From NCBI GenBank assembly GCA_934141475.1, contig CAKPCG010000030.1, forward strand, positions 1 through 19,289: a DNA stretch of 19,289 nucleotides, read 5' to 3'. This DNA comes from an uncultured Clostridia bacterium. GTDB taxonomy: Bacteria > Bacillota > Clostridia > TANB77 > CAG-508. Made by a program: the position numbers and the translations under genes. Within the stretch, counting starts at the first letter, position 1. Every line of letters starts with the position of its first letter. A model generated the notes under the pieces. It had not been told where the DNA came from. It saw nothing but the letters and a program-made list of their open reading frames with translations, and ran no database searches. Below, piece after piece: positions 1 through 6,474 of this stretch.

Positions 1-473
1 ACCAATTAAGAGAAAAAATAGGAGTAATGTTTGGAAATCCAGAAACAACAACAGGTGGTAGAGCATTAAAATTCTATTCTTCAGTAAGACTAGATATAAG
101 AAGAATAGAACAAATTAAACAAAATGGAGAAGTAACAGGTCACAGAGTAAGAGTTAAAGTAGTAAAAAATAAGGTTGCTCCACCATTTAGAGAAGCAGAA
201 TTCGACTTAGTATATAATGAGGGAATCTCAAAAGTTGGAAACATTGTAGATATGGCTGTAAATTTAGATATAATAGTAAAAAGTGGTTCATGGTTTAGTT
301 ATAAAGGTGAAAAACTTTGCCAAGGAAGAGAAAATGTTAAAAAATATTTATCAGAAAATCCTGATATGATGGCAGAAATAGAGAAGAAAGTTAGAGACAA
401 CTTTGAAAAAGCCTTTGAACAAAGCCTTGGAGAAGAAATGCCTGAAGAAGATGAAGAAGAACCAAATGAGTAA
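1..473 (+). CDS. recA: RecA recombinase, C-terminal part (5' end outside window)
   Basis: RecA forms ATP-dependent filaments on single-stranded DNA, catalyses strand exchange and triggers LexA cleavage. The reading frame is open from the first bases; complete codons start at position 3, and about 156 residues are visible. The segment reading QLREKIGVMFGNPETTTGG is the highly conserved loop-2 region of RecA, followed by ALKFYSSVRLDIRR. The C-terminal domain has the usual VKVVKNKVAPPF motif and ends in a strongly acidic tail (EEMPEEDEEEPNE), typical of bacterial RecA. The internal ATG at position 27 is not the start, because the conserved RecA sequence continues upstream of it to the window edge. 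The Walker motifs lie outside the window. Identification is secure. The next gene starts 83 bp downstream, after a short hairpin with a T tail. Confidence 0.97.
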   Translation, partial: QLREKIGVMFGNPETTTGGRALKFYSSVRLDIRRIEQIKQNGEVTGHRVRVKVVKNKVAPPFREAEFDLVYNEGISKVGNIVDMAVNLDIIVKSGSWFSYKGEKLCQGRENVKKYLSENPDMMAEIEKKVRDNFEKAFEQSLGEEMPEEDEEEPNE

Positions 474-478
474 AAAAA

Positions 479-521
479 TTAAAGAATAATTAATGTAATC
501 TTAATAAAGTTGTGCTATAAT
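479..521 (+). promoter_or_regulatory. Promoter of first glycosyltransferase with 11-bp phased hexamers
   Basis: Three hexamers start exactly 11 bp apart: TTAAAG (479), TTAATG (490) and TTAATA (501). A TATAAT -10 box follows at 516-521, preceded by TGC so that it reads as an extended -10. There is no recognisable -35 box. Tandem 11-bp repeats that take the place of a -35 element are characteristic of response regulators of the PhoB/OmpR family. The same arrangement occurs at 1654-1707 before the second glycosyltransferase. The identity of the regulator is inferred, not shown. Confidence 0.6.
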
Positions 522-541
522 GACTTTATTAAGATTTTTTT
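500..541 (+). terminator. Probable recA terminator overlapping the next promoter
   Basis: A 10-bp perfect inverted repeat, CTTAATAAAG (500-509) and CTTTATTAAG (524-533), is separated by a 14-base loop and followed by A and then a run of T (535-541). This fits a weak, AT-only intrinsic terminator for recA. Its left arm contains the last promoter hexamer (501-506) and its loop contains the TATAAT box, so termination and initiation signals occupy the same bases. An alternative reading is an operator dyad. Confidence 0.5.
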
Positions 542-556
542 ATTTAAGGGGAAAAT

Positions 557-1585
557 ATGAAAGTACTACTATATACAGAAAACGAAAAAATATTATCAAA
601 AAGTGGACTTGGAAAAGCCATAAAACATCAGATGAATGCACTAGATGCAGTGAATGTTAAATATACTACAAATCCAAAAGAAGGATTTGATATAGCACAT
701 ATAAATTTTTATGGATTGAAATCATATAAATTAGCAAAAAAATTAAAAAAGCAGGGAAAGAAAATAGTTTACCATGCACATAGTACAGAAGAGGATTTTA
801 GAAATAGTTTTATATTTTCAAATCAGGTATCAAAATTATTTAAAAAATGGTTAATAAAATGTTATACATTAGGAGATGCAATAATTACTCCAACTGAATA
901 TTCAAAAAGCCTCTTAAAAAGTTATGGTATAAAAAATGACATATATGTTGTATCAAATGGAATTGAGTTAAAAAACTTTAGACAAGATAAATTACAAGGT
1001 GGAGAATTTAGAAAAAAATATAATCTAAAAAAAGAAGATAAAGTGATTATAGGAATAGGATTATATATAGAAAGAAAAGGAATAATAGATTTTGTAGAAC
1101 TTGCAAAACAATTGCCAGAATATAAATTTATTTGGTTTGGATACAGTCCATTAATATTTTCAAGAAAAAAAGTAAGAAAAGCAGTAAAAACAAAACTAGA
1201 TAATCTAATATTTGCTGGATATGTGGAGCAAAAAACAATAGCAGAGGCTTTAAATGGATGTGATATATATTTAGCTCCTACTTTTGAAGAAACAGAAGGA
1301 ATTACAATAATAGAAGCGGCAAGTTGCAAAACAAATATGATTGTAAGAAATATACCAGTATTTAAAGGATGGTTAAAAGATAATGAAAATGTGTATATGG
1401 CAAATGATATTGAAGAATTTAAAAATAAAATAAGAGGATTGATTAATGGAAAACTAAAATCACTTACAAATGATGCTTATGAAATTGCAGAACAAAGAAA
1501 AAGTGAAAATATAGGATTAAAATTAAAAGAAATTTATATAAATGTATTAGAGAATAACAAAAGCAAAGTGAAAGTAAAATATTAA
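557..1585 (+). CDS. GT4 glycosyltransferase, probably glycolipid (CpoA/BgsA-like)
   Basis: A 342-residue, soluble-looking GT-B enzyme that probably transfers a sugar from a nucleotide sugar to a membrane acceptor at the inner face of the membrane. The N-terminus (MKVLLYTENEKILSKSGLGKAIKHQ) resembles the second-step glycolipid glycosyltransferases of streptococci and enterococci (CpoA, BgsA), which elongate glucosyl-diacylglycerol. The C-terminal half has the GT4 donor-binding features: a GIGLYIERKG loop near residue 170 and the EX7E motif at Glu245 to Glu253 (ETEGITIIE). There is no signal peptide or membrane segment; a lysine-rich C-terminus and many basic residues fit peripheral membrane binding. 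The start is supported by AAGGGG about six bases upstream. It lies before a second GT4 gene with the same promoter design, which suggests two consecutive steps of one pathway. The family call is strong; the acceptor is inferred. Confidence 0.75.
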   Translation: MKVLLYTENEKILSKSGLGKAIKHQMNALDAVNVKYTTNPKEGFDIAHINFYGLKSYKLAKKLKKQGKKIVYHAHSTEEDFRNSFIFSNQVSKLFKKWLIKCYTLGDAIITPTEYSKSLLKSYGIKNDIYVVSNGIELKNFRQDKLQGGEFRKKYNLKKEDKVIIGIGLYIERKGIIDFVELAKQLPEYKFIWFGYSPLIFSRKKVRKAVKTKLDNLIFAGYVEQKTIAEALNGCDIYLAPTFEETEGITIIEAASCKTNMIVRNIPVFKGWLKDNENVYMANDIEEFKNKIRGLINGKLKSLTNDAYEIAEQRKSENIGLKLKEIYINVLENNKSKVKVKY

Positions 1586-1642
1586 CTTAAAACTGAGTAG
1601 AATTGTAAAAGTAAATTAAAAAATAATAAGTAGATTTAAAAG

Positions 1643-1707
1643 ATAACTTAAAACTAATGAAAAACTAATGAAAAACTAATGAAATCTTAATAAAGGTGTG
1701 CTATAAT
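1643..1707 (+). promoter_or_regulatory. Promoter of second glycosyltransferase: four 11-bp phased hexamers
   Basis: CTAATG occurs at 1654, 1665 and 1676, followed by TTAATA at 1687, all at exact 11-bp spacing and separated by AAAAA or AAATC spacers. A more degenerate ATAACT lies one period further upstream, at 1643. TATAAT follows at 1702-1707, again 15 bp after the start of the last hexamer and again preceded by GTGC. The stretch from AATCTTAATAAAG to the -10 box is nearly identical to 497-521. The remaining intergenic sequence up to 1770 is a leader of about 55 nt with a weak 8-bp inverted repeat (1721-1728 and 1747-1754) and no gene. Confidence 0.65.
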
Positions 1708-1770
1708 AACCGTAAATTATGATTTTTTTAGAGGTACTAAAAAACGAAAAAATCGAAGGGAAAAAATAAA

Positions 1771-3006
1771 ATGAAGATAGGACTATTTACAGATTCATAT
1801 CCACCATATATAAATGGAGTTTCGACAAGTGTTTATAATTTAAGAGAAGCATTAAAAAAGTTAGGACACACAGTTTATATAGTAACAGTAAATGATAGCA
1901 TAATAAAACATGAATATGATGAAAAAGAAAAAATATTAAAAATACCAGGAATACCTATAGGAATATATGACTATAGGCTAAGTGAAATATATCCTATATC
2001 AACAGTAAAAATGATAAAAAAATGGAATTTAGATGTAATTCATTCACATACAGAATTTGGAATAGGTATATTTGCAAGAATTTTAGCCAAAAAATTTAAA
2101 ATACCACTTGTACATACATATCACACACTATATGAAGATTATACTCATTATATAACACATAATCATTTTAACAAATTAAGTAAAAAAATAGTAAAAGATT
2201 TAACAAAGGTATATTGTGTAAAAACAGCACAAAAAACGATTGTGCCAACAGAAAAAATATATAAATTATTTAAAGAAAAGTATATGATAACAAAAAATAT
2301 AAGTGTAATTCCTAGTGGTATAGATATAGAAAGATTTTTTGAAGAAAATGTAAAAAAAGATAAAGTTGAAAAAATAAAAGAAAAATATGGAATTACAAAA
2401 AAAGATTTTGTAATAATATTTGTTGGAAGATTAGCTCCTGAAAAGAATATAGAATTTTTATTAGAGGCAGAACAAAAAATGGTAGAACAAAAGATTTCTA
2501 ATATAAAACTATTAATAGTTGGAGATGGACCAGAAAAAGAAAACTATATTAATATATCAAGAAAATTTAATATATTTGATAAAGTTATATTTACAGGAAG
2601 AATTCCACAAGAAGAAATTCAGTATTACTACCAATGTGCGGATGCCTTTGTAACTGCATCAAATTCAGAAACACAAGGATTAACAGTAATAGAAGCAATG
2701 GCGGCAGGAGTTGTTCCAATTTGTATAAATGATATGGCATTTATTGACATGCTACCTAAAAAAAGCATATTTAGCAATCAAAATGAATATATAAGCCAAA
2801 TTGTAATGTTTTCAGAAAACGAGAATTTAAGAAATGACTATAAAATGGAAATTAGAAAAAAGGCAGAAGAATATAGTTCAAAAACCTATGCACAAAGAGT
2901 ACTTGATGTATATAATGGAGTGCTAAATGGAGGAAAAAAAGATAATACATTAAAAAGTAGGGATTTAAAAAATGAAAAAGAAAAAATGGTTGAGGAATTT
3001 GTTTAA
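1771..3006 (+). CDS. GT4 glycosyltransferase, probable 1,2-diacylglycerol 3-glucosyltransferase
   Basis: A 411-residue GT-B/GT4 enzyme. The N-terminus (MKIGLFTDSYPPYINGVSTS) and the following LREALKKLGHTVYIVT are the hallmark of bacterial diacylglycerol glucosyltransferases (alMGS/BgsB type) and related lipid mannosyltransferases, which place the first sugar on diacylglycerol. Other GT4 features are HSHTEFGIG near residue 92, VPSGIDIERF-like SGIDIERF near residue 185, FVGRLAPEKNIEFLL near residue 218, and EX7E at Glu300 to Glu308 (ETQGLTVIE). No membrane segments are predicted, so it should act at the cytoplasmic face. Its 3' end overlaps the next gene by 35 bp. With the upstream GT4 it would form a mono- then di-glycosyl-diacylglycerol pathway. 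The family is secure; the sugar and acceptor are inferred from similarity of the N-terminal signature. Confidence 0.8.
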   Translation: MKIGLFTDSYPPYINGVSTSVYNLREALKKLGHTVYIVTVNDSIIKHEYDEKEKILKIPGIPIGIYDYRLSEIYPISTVKMIKKWNLDVIHSHTEFGIGIFARILAKKFKIPLVHTYHTLYEDYTHYITHNHFNKLSKKIVKDLTKVYCVKTAQKTIVPTEKIYKLFKEKYMITKNISVIPSGIDIERFFEENVKKDKVEKIKEKYGITKKDFVIIFVGRLAPEKNIEFLLEAEQKMVEQKISNIKLLIVGDGPEKENYINISRKFNIFDKVIFTGRIPQEEIQYYYQCADAFVTASNSETQGLTVIEAMAAGVVPICINDMAFIDMLPKKSIFSNQNEYISQIVMFSENENLRNDYKMEIRKKAEEYSSKTYAQRVLDVYNGVLNGGKKDNTLKSRDLKNEKEKMVEEFV

Positions 3007-3541
3007 TATAGTAACAATTATTATGACTATATTAATCGTAATTTTTATTATTTATGGAATAAAATTAGGAATATTTAGAGACAAAAATATTTTAATTGAA
3101 TATATGAAAAAGTTTGGAGTTTTAGCACCAGCTGTGTTTATATTTATTCAAATAATACAAGTTGTTTTTCCGGTTATACCTGGAGGAGCAAGTTGTTTAG
3201 CAGGTGTTTTAGCTTTTGGACCAATTGGAGGATTTATTTATAATGAAATAGGTCTAGTAATTGGATCTGTTGCAGCATATTTTTTATCTAAAACATATGG
3301 ATTAAAGCTTATAAATAGTTTGTTTAAAAAAGAACAGGTTGATAAATACCTAAATTATATAAGAACAAATAAGTTCGAAAAAATATTTTTATGGGGAATT
3401 GTACTTCCAGGACTTCCAGATGATCTTTTATGCTATATTTCTGGGCTTAGCAATATTTCGTTTAAGAAATTTTTAGCAATTGTAATACTTGGAAAGCCAT
3501 TTGCATTAATTATGTATAGTGTTTTTGCATATGTTATTTAA
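2972..3541 (+). CDS. TVP38/TMEM64 (VTT-domain) membrane protein
   Basis: A 189-residue integral membrane protein. After a basic N-terminus (MKKKKWLRN) there is one membrane helix (about residues 13-33). The VTT/SNARE-associated domain follows, with the helices and conserved glycines of the family: VVFPVIPGGASCLAGVLAFGPIGGFIYNEIG around residues 65-95, GSVAAYFLSKTYG, and a C-terminal GLPDDLLCYISGLSNISFKKFL segment. VTT-domain relatives (DedA, TMEM41B, VMP1) have been linked to moving lipids between leaflets. Its start lies inside the preceding glycosyltransferase gene (35-bp overlap, different frame), implying translational coupling. A role in handling the glycolipid product or its lipid precursor is plausible but inferred. 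Confidence 0.85.
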   Translation: MKKKKWLRNLFNIVTIIMTILIVIFIIYGIKLGIFRDKNILIEYMKKFGVLAPAVFIFIQIIQVVFPVIPGGASCLAGVLAFGPIGGFIYNEIGLVIGSVAAYFLSKTYGLKLINSLFKKEQVDKYLNYIRTNKFEKIFLWGIVLPGLPDDLLCYISGLSNISFKKFLAIVILGKPFALIMYSVFAYVI

Positions 3542-3546
3542 AATAA

Positions 3547-3595
3547 AAATATAGACCAAAATTTAGTTTAAGTCATTAAATTTTGGTCTATATTT
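3547..3595. terminator. Bidirectional terminator between convergent operons
   Basis: A 19-bp perfect inverted repeat (3547-3565 and 3577-3595; core TATAGACCAAAATTTA) with an 11-base loop lies between the VTT gene on the plus strand and the TetR gene on the minus strand. The minus-strand transcript has a T-rich tail after the stem, and the plus-strand tail is weaker. It most likely terminates both transcripts. Confidence 0.75.
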
Positions 3596-3625
3596 ACTAT
3601 GTAAAAAGTTATACAAAATTTGCAG

Positions 3626-4219
3626 TTATATAAGTAGTTTTCTAATTTCATCCAATAAAATAGGTTTGAATTCATCAATTGGTAGAGGCATATTATATAA
3701 AATTGAAGTAAAAGAAGTAGAACTTGCAAGTTCAATAATCATAAATAAAGTAGCTTCAGGGTTTTTTAACTTTATGTTATTTTTTTGTACGCCATTCATA
3801 AAAATACTAAAAATTGAACCATCATCATATGGCAAATCTGCAATTTTGCTTACTGCTTGGTTATAAATACCAAGAGAAAGGTTTTTAGATATAAATTTAA
3901 GGAGCAAATGATTTTTTGTTAATGTATCTATAATATGTTCTATAATAAAAATAATTTGATCTTCAAAATTTGTAATATCGTTTTTTTTCAAAGCTTTTAC
4001 AGCATCAGAAAAAAGCTTTTGAGATTTTTTTTCAATTAATTTATTTTGTATGTCATATTTATCTTTAAAATATAAATAAAATGTACCTTTTCCAACTCCT
4101 GCATTTTCTGCAATGTCTTGAATAGATGTTTCTTTAAATCCCTTGTTTGTAAATAAATTAAATGCTGAACTAAGAAGGGTTTCTTCTTTTATTTTTTTAT
4201 TTTCTTCTGATTTTTTCAT
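3626..4219 (-). CDS. TetR/AcrR-family transcriptional repressor
   Basis: A 197-residue TetR-type regulator. The N-terminal helix-turn-helix is clear: AFNLFTNKGFKETSIQDIAE followed by NAGVGKGTFYLYFKDK, about residues 19-54. The C-terminal ligand-binding and dimerisation domain is variable, as usual for the family. The open frame extends upstream to 4297, but the ATG at 4219 is preferred: GAGGT lies five bases upstream, TetR similarity begins just after it, and the extra upstream residues fall within the promoter region. The gene is divergent from the MMPL exporter operon, the classic arrangement for a repressor of an efflux system that also represses itself. The inverted-repeat half-sites in the shared promoter region support this. 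The ligand is unknown. Confidence 0.9.
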   Translation of the reverse strand: MKKSEENKKIKEETLLSSAFNLFTNKGFKETSIQDIAENAGVGKGTFYLYFKDKYDIQNKLIEKKSQKLFSDAVKALKKNDITNFEDQIIFIIEHIIDTLTKNHLLLKFISKNLSLGIYNQAVSKIADLPYDDGSIFSIFMNGVQKNNIKLKNPEATLFMIIELASSTSFTSILYNMPLPIDEFKPILLDEIRKLLI

Positions 4220-4268
4220 GTTTTTACCTCGATTCTTCCAATATATTGTATCTAAAGTTATGTAACTT

Positions 4269-4344
4269 ATTATGACACAAAATAAAAAAATAGTCAATTA
4301 TTTTAAATGAAAATATTGACTAATGGTCATAAAAGTGATAAACT
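4269..4344. promoter_or_regulatory. Divergent promoters with embedded TetR operator
   Basis: On the minus strand, TTGACT (top-strand 4292-4297) and CATAAT (4269-4274) are 17 bp apart and serve the TetR gene. On the plus strand, TTGACT (4316-4321) and TAAACT (4339-4344, preceded by TGA as an extended -10) are also 17 bp apart and serve the exporter. The two -35 regions form an inverted repeat, TAGTCAAT (4291-4298) and ATTGACTA (4315-4322). A third half-site makes the small dyad TGAC-N5-GTCA at 4317-4329. These repeats are the likely TetR operator; binding there would cover both -35 boxes. Confidence 0.7.
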
Positions 4345-4376
4345 GTTCAAAATAAACAAAGAAAGGAAGCAAAGAT

Positions 4377-6455
4377 ATGAAAAAAATTGGGGAATTCATA
4401 TGCAAACATAAGATAATGATTTTGATATTTGCTATATTACTATGTATACCATCAATATATGGAATGATGGCAACAAGAGTAAATTATGATATATTGTCAT
4501 ATTTACCAAGCGATATAGAAACTGTTCAAGGTGAGAAAATTTTATCAGATGATTTTAACATGGGCTCATTTTCGGTTGTACTTGTAAAAGATATGCCACA
4601 AAAAGATCTAATTAATTTAGAAAAAGAGTTTAGAAAAATTGATTCTGTAAAAGATGTAATGGGAATAACAGATGTAACAGGAAGCCAAATCCCAATAGAT
4701 ATGTTACCAGAAGATGTATTAAAAGAAATATACAAAGAAGATGGAACAACTGCTGTTTTGGTTACATTTGAAGATGGAATTGCAGAAGATAGAACTTTAG
4801 ATGCAATTCAAAAATTAAGAGACATAACAGATGAAAAATGTAAAATTAGTGGAATGTCTGCAACAAATTTGGACATAAAAGATATATGTAATTCAGAAGT
4901 AATAATATATGTAGTAATTGCAATTATTTTATGTGCAGTTATTTTAGCTATAGCATTAGATTCATATTCAATGCCATTTATTTTACTAGGAAATATAGGA
5001 ATTTCTGTATTATATAATATGGGAACAAATATTGTATTTAATGAAATTTCTTATATAACAAAAGCAATAAGTGCAGTACTTCAATTAGGTGTAACAATGG
5101 ATTTTGGAATTTTCCTTTATCATAGTTATAAACACCAAAAACAAACAAATAGCAATAATGACAAAGCAATGGCTTTAGCAATTCAAGATACATTAAAATC
5201 AGTAGTAGGAAGTTCTTTAACAACAATTGCAGGATTTTTAGCATTATGTACAATGAGTTTAACTCTTGGAAGAGACATAGGTTTGGTTATGGCAAAAGGT
5301 GTAGCTCTAGGGGTAATTTGTACAGTAACAATTTTACCAAGTTTAATACTTGTTTTTGATAAACTAATAACTAAAACAGCACATAAAGATATACTACCAA
5401 AATTTACTGGTATAAAAAACTTTGTGTTAAATCACTCAAAAATTATTGTAGTAGCATTTTTAGTAATTTTACCATTTGCAGTATATGGCTATACACATAC
5501 AGAAAGCTATTATAATTTAATGAGCGGACTTCCAAAATCTTTACCAAGTGTTCAAGCAAATGACACTTTAGCAAACGATTTTGATATGGATTCAACAGAA
5601 CTTGTATTAATAGAAAAAAATATATCTGATGATAAAATTCAAGAGATGCTTGAAAAAATAGATAATTTAGATGGAATAAAAATGAGTTTGAGCTACTCAA
5701 AAATTACAAGCAAATTAAATATGCCAGCAGAATATTTACCAGAAAGTATATTAAAATTATTTACAAGTGATAAATATCAAATGATAATAATAAGTTCGAA
5801 ATATGAAAATGCAACAGATGAACTAAATAATCAAATAGCAGAAGTAAATAACATAATAAAATCATATGATGAAAATGCTTTAATGGCAGGAGAAGGACCA
5901 CTTATGAAGGATTTAGTGGAAATTGCAAATCACGATTTTAATAGTGTAAATACATTCTCAATAGGAGTAATATTTGTTTTAATGTTTATTGTGTTGGAAT
6001 CATTTTCATTGCCGGTTATTTTAATAATAGTAATAGAATTTGCAATTTTTATAAATATGGGAATTCCTGCATATATGGGAAATCAAGTACCTTTTGTAGC
6101 ATCTATAGTAATAGGAACCATTCAGCTTGGTGCAACAATTGATTACGCAATATTAATTACAAATAAATATATACAAAAGAGAAAAGAAAATTTAAATAAA
6201 ATTGAAGCAATGGATTATGCACTCGGAACATCAATAAGTTCAATAGTTGTAAGTGGATTATGTTTCTTTGGAGCAACATTTGGAGTAGGTATATATTCTA
6301 AAATAGAAATGATAAGTTCACTATGTATTCTTATTTCAAGAGGAGCTGTAGTTAGTATGATAAGTGTAATACTTATACTTCCAACATTTTTAATGATGTT
6401 TGACAAAATTATATGTAAAACTACAATAGGAATGAAAAATGTTAAAGAAGGTTAA
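4377..6455 (+). CDS. MMPL/RND-superfamily transporter (YdfJ-like)
   Basis: A 692-residue transporter of the MMPL branch of the RND superfamily, which uses the proton motive force to export lipids or hydrophobic compounds. It has the two-fold internal repeat of the family. Each half begins with one membrane helix (residues about 13-31 and 355-373), then an extracytoplasmic domain containing a YN(I/L)(L/M)S.LP motif, then five further helices. The conserved acidic residues of the proton relay are in place: Asp242 in GVTMDFGIF and Asp589 in GATIDYAIL. Its length fits the smaller two-MMPL-domain proteins. The start follows AAAGGAAG and the divergent promoter under probable TetR control. The next gene, for a secreted LxxG-repeat protein, follows within 20 bp and is probably its partner. 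The substrate is unknown. Confidence 0.9.
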   Translation: MKKIGEFICKHKIMILIFAILLCIPSIYGMMATRVNYDILSYLPSDIETVQGEKILSDDFNMGSFSVVLVKDMPQKDLINLEKEFRKIDSVKDVMGITDVTGSQIPIDMLPEDVLKEIYKEDGTTAVLVTFEDGIAEDRTLDAIQKLRDITDEKCKISGMSATNLDIKDICNSEVIIYVVIAIILCAVILAIALDSYSMPFILLGNIGISVLYNMGTNIVFNEISYITKAISAVLQLGVTMDFGIFLYHSYKHQKQTNSNNDKAMALAIQDTLKSVVGSSLTTIAGFLALCTMSLTLGRDIGLVMAKGVALGVICTVTILPSLILVFDKLITKTAHKDILPKFTGIKNFVLNHSKIIVVAFLVILPFAVYGYTHTESYYNLMSGLPKSLPSVQANDTLANDFDMDSTELVLIEKNISDDKIQEMLEKIDNLDGIKMSLSYSKITSKLNMPAEYLPESILKLFTSDKYQMIIISSKYENATDELNNQIAEVNNIIKSYDENALMAGEGPLMKDLVEIANHDFNSVNTFSIGVIFVLMFIVLESFSLPVILIIVIEFAIFINMGIPAYMGNQVPFVASIVIGTIQLGATIDYAILITNKYIQKRKENLNKIEAMDYALGTSISSIVVSGLCFFGATFGVGIYSKIEMISSLCILISRGAVVSMISVILILPTFLMMFDKIICKTTIGMKNVKEG

Positions 6456-6474
6456 GAAGGGAAAGGTGTTAATT

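Noticed and set aside
922..1329. Minus-strand 135-codon open frame
   Set aside because: It is fully inside the first glycosyltransferase gene, whose GT4 motifs cover the same bases; no independent start signal.
1651..1692. CRISPR-like short tandem repeat
   Set aside because: The units are 11 bp with no unique spacers and sit directly before a -10 box, so a regulatory array is the better explanation.
4220..4297. Upstream extension of the TetR gene to an ATG at 4297
   Set aside because: It would translate through the -10 region and a -35 box of the regulator's own promoter; the ATG at 4219 has a proper ribosome binding site and begins just before TetR similarity.
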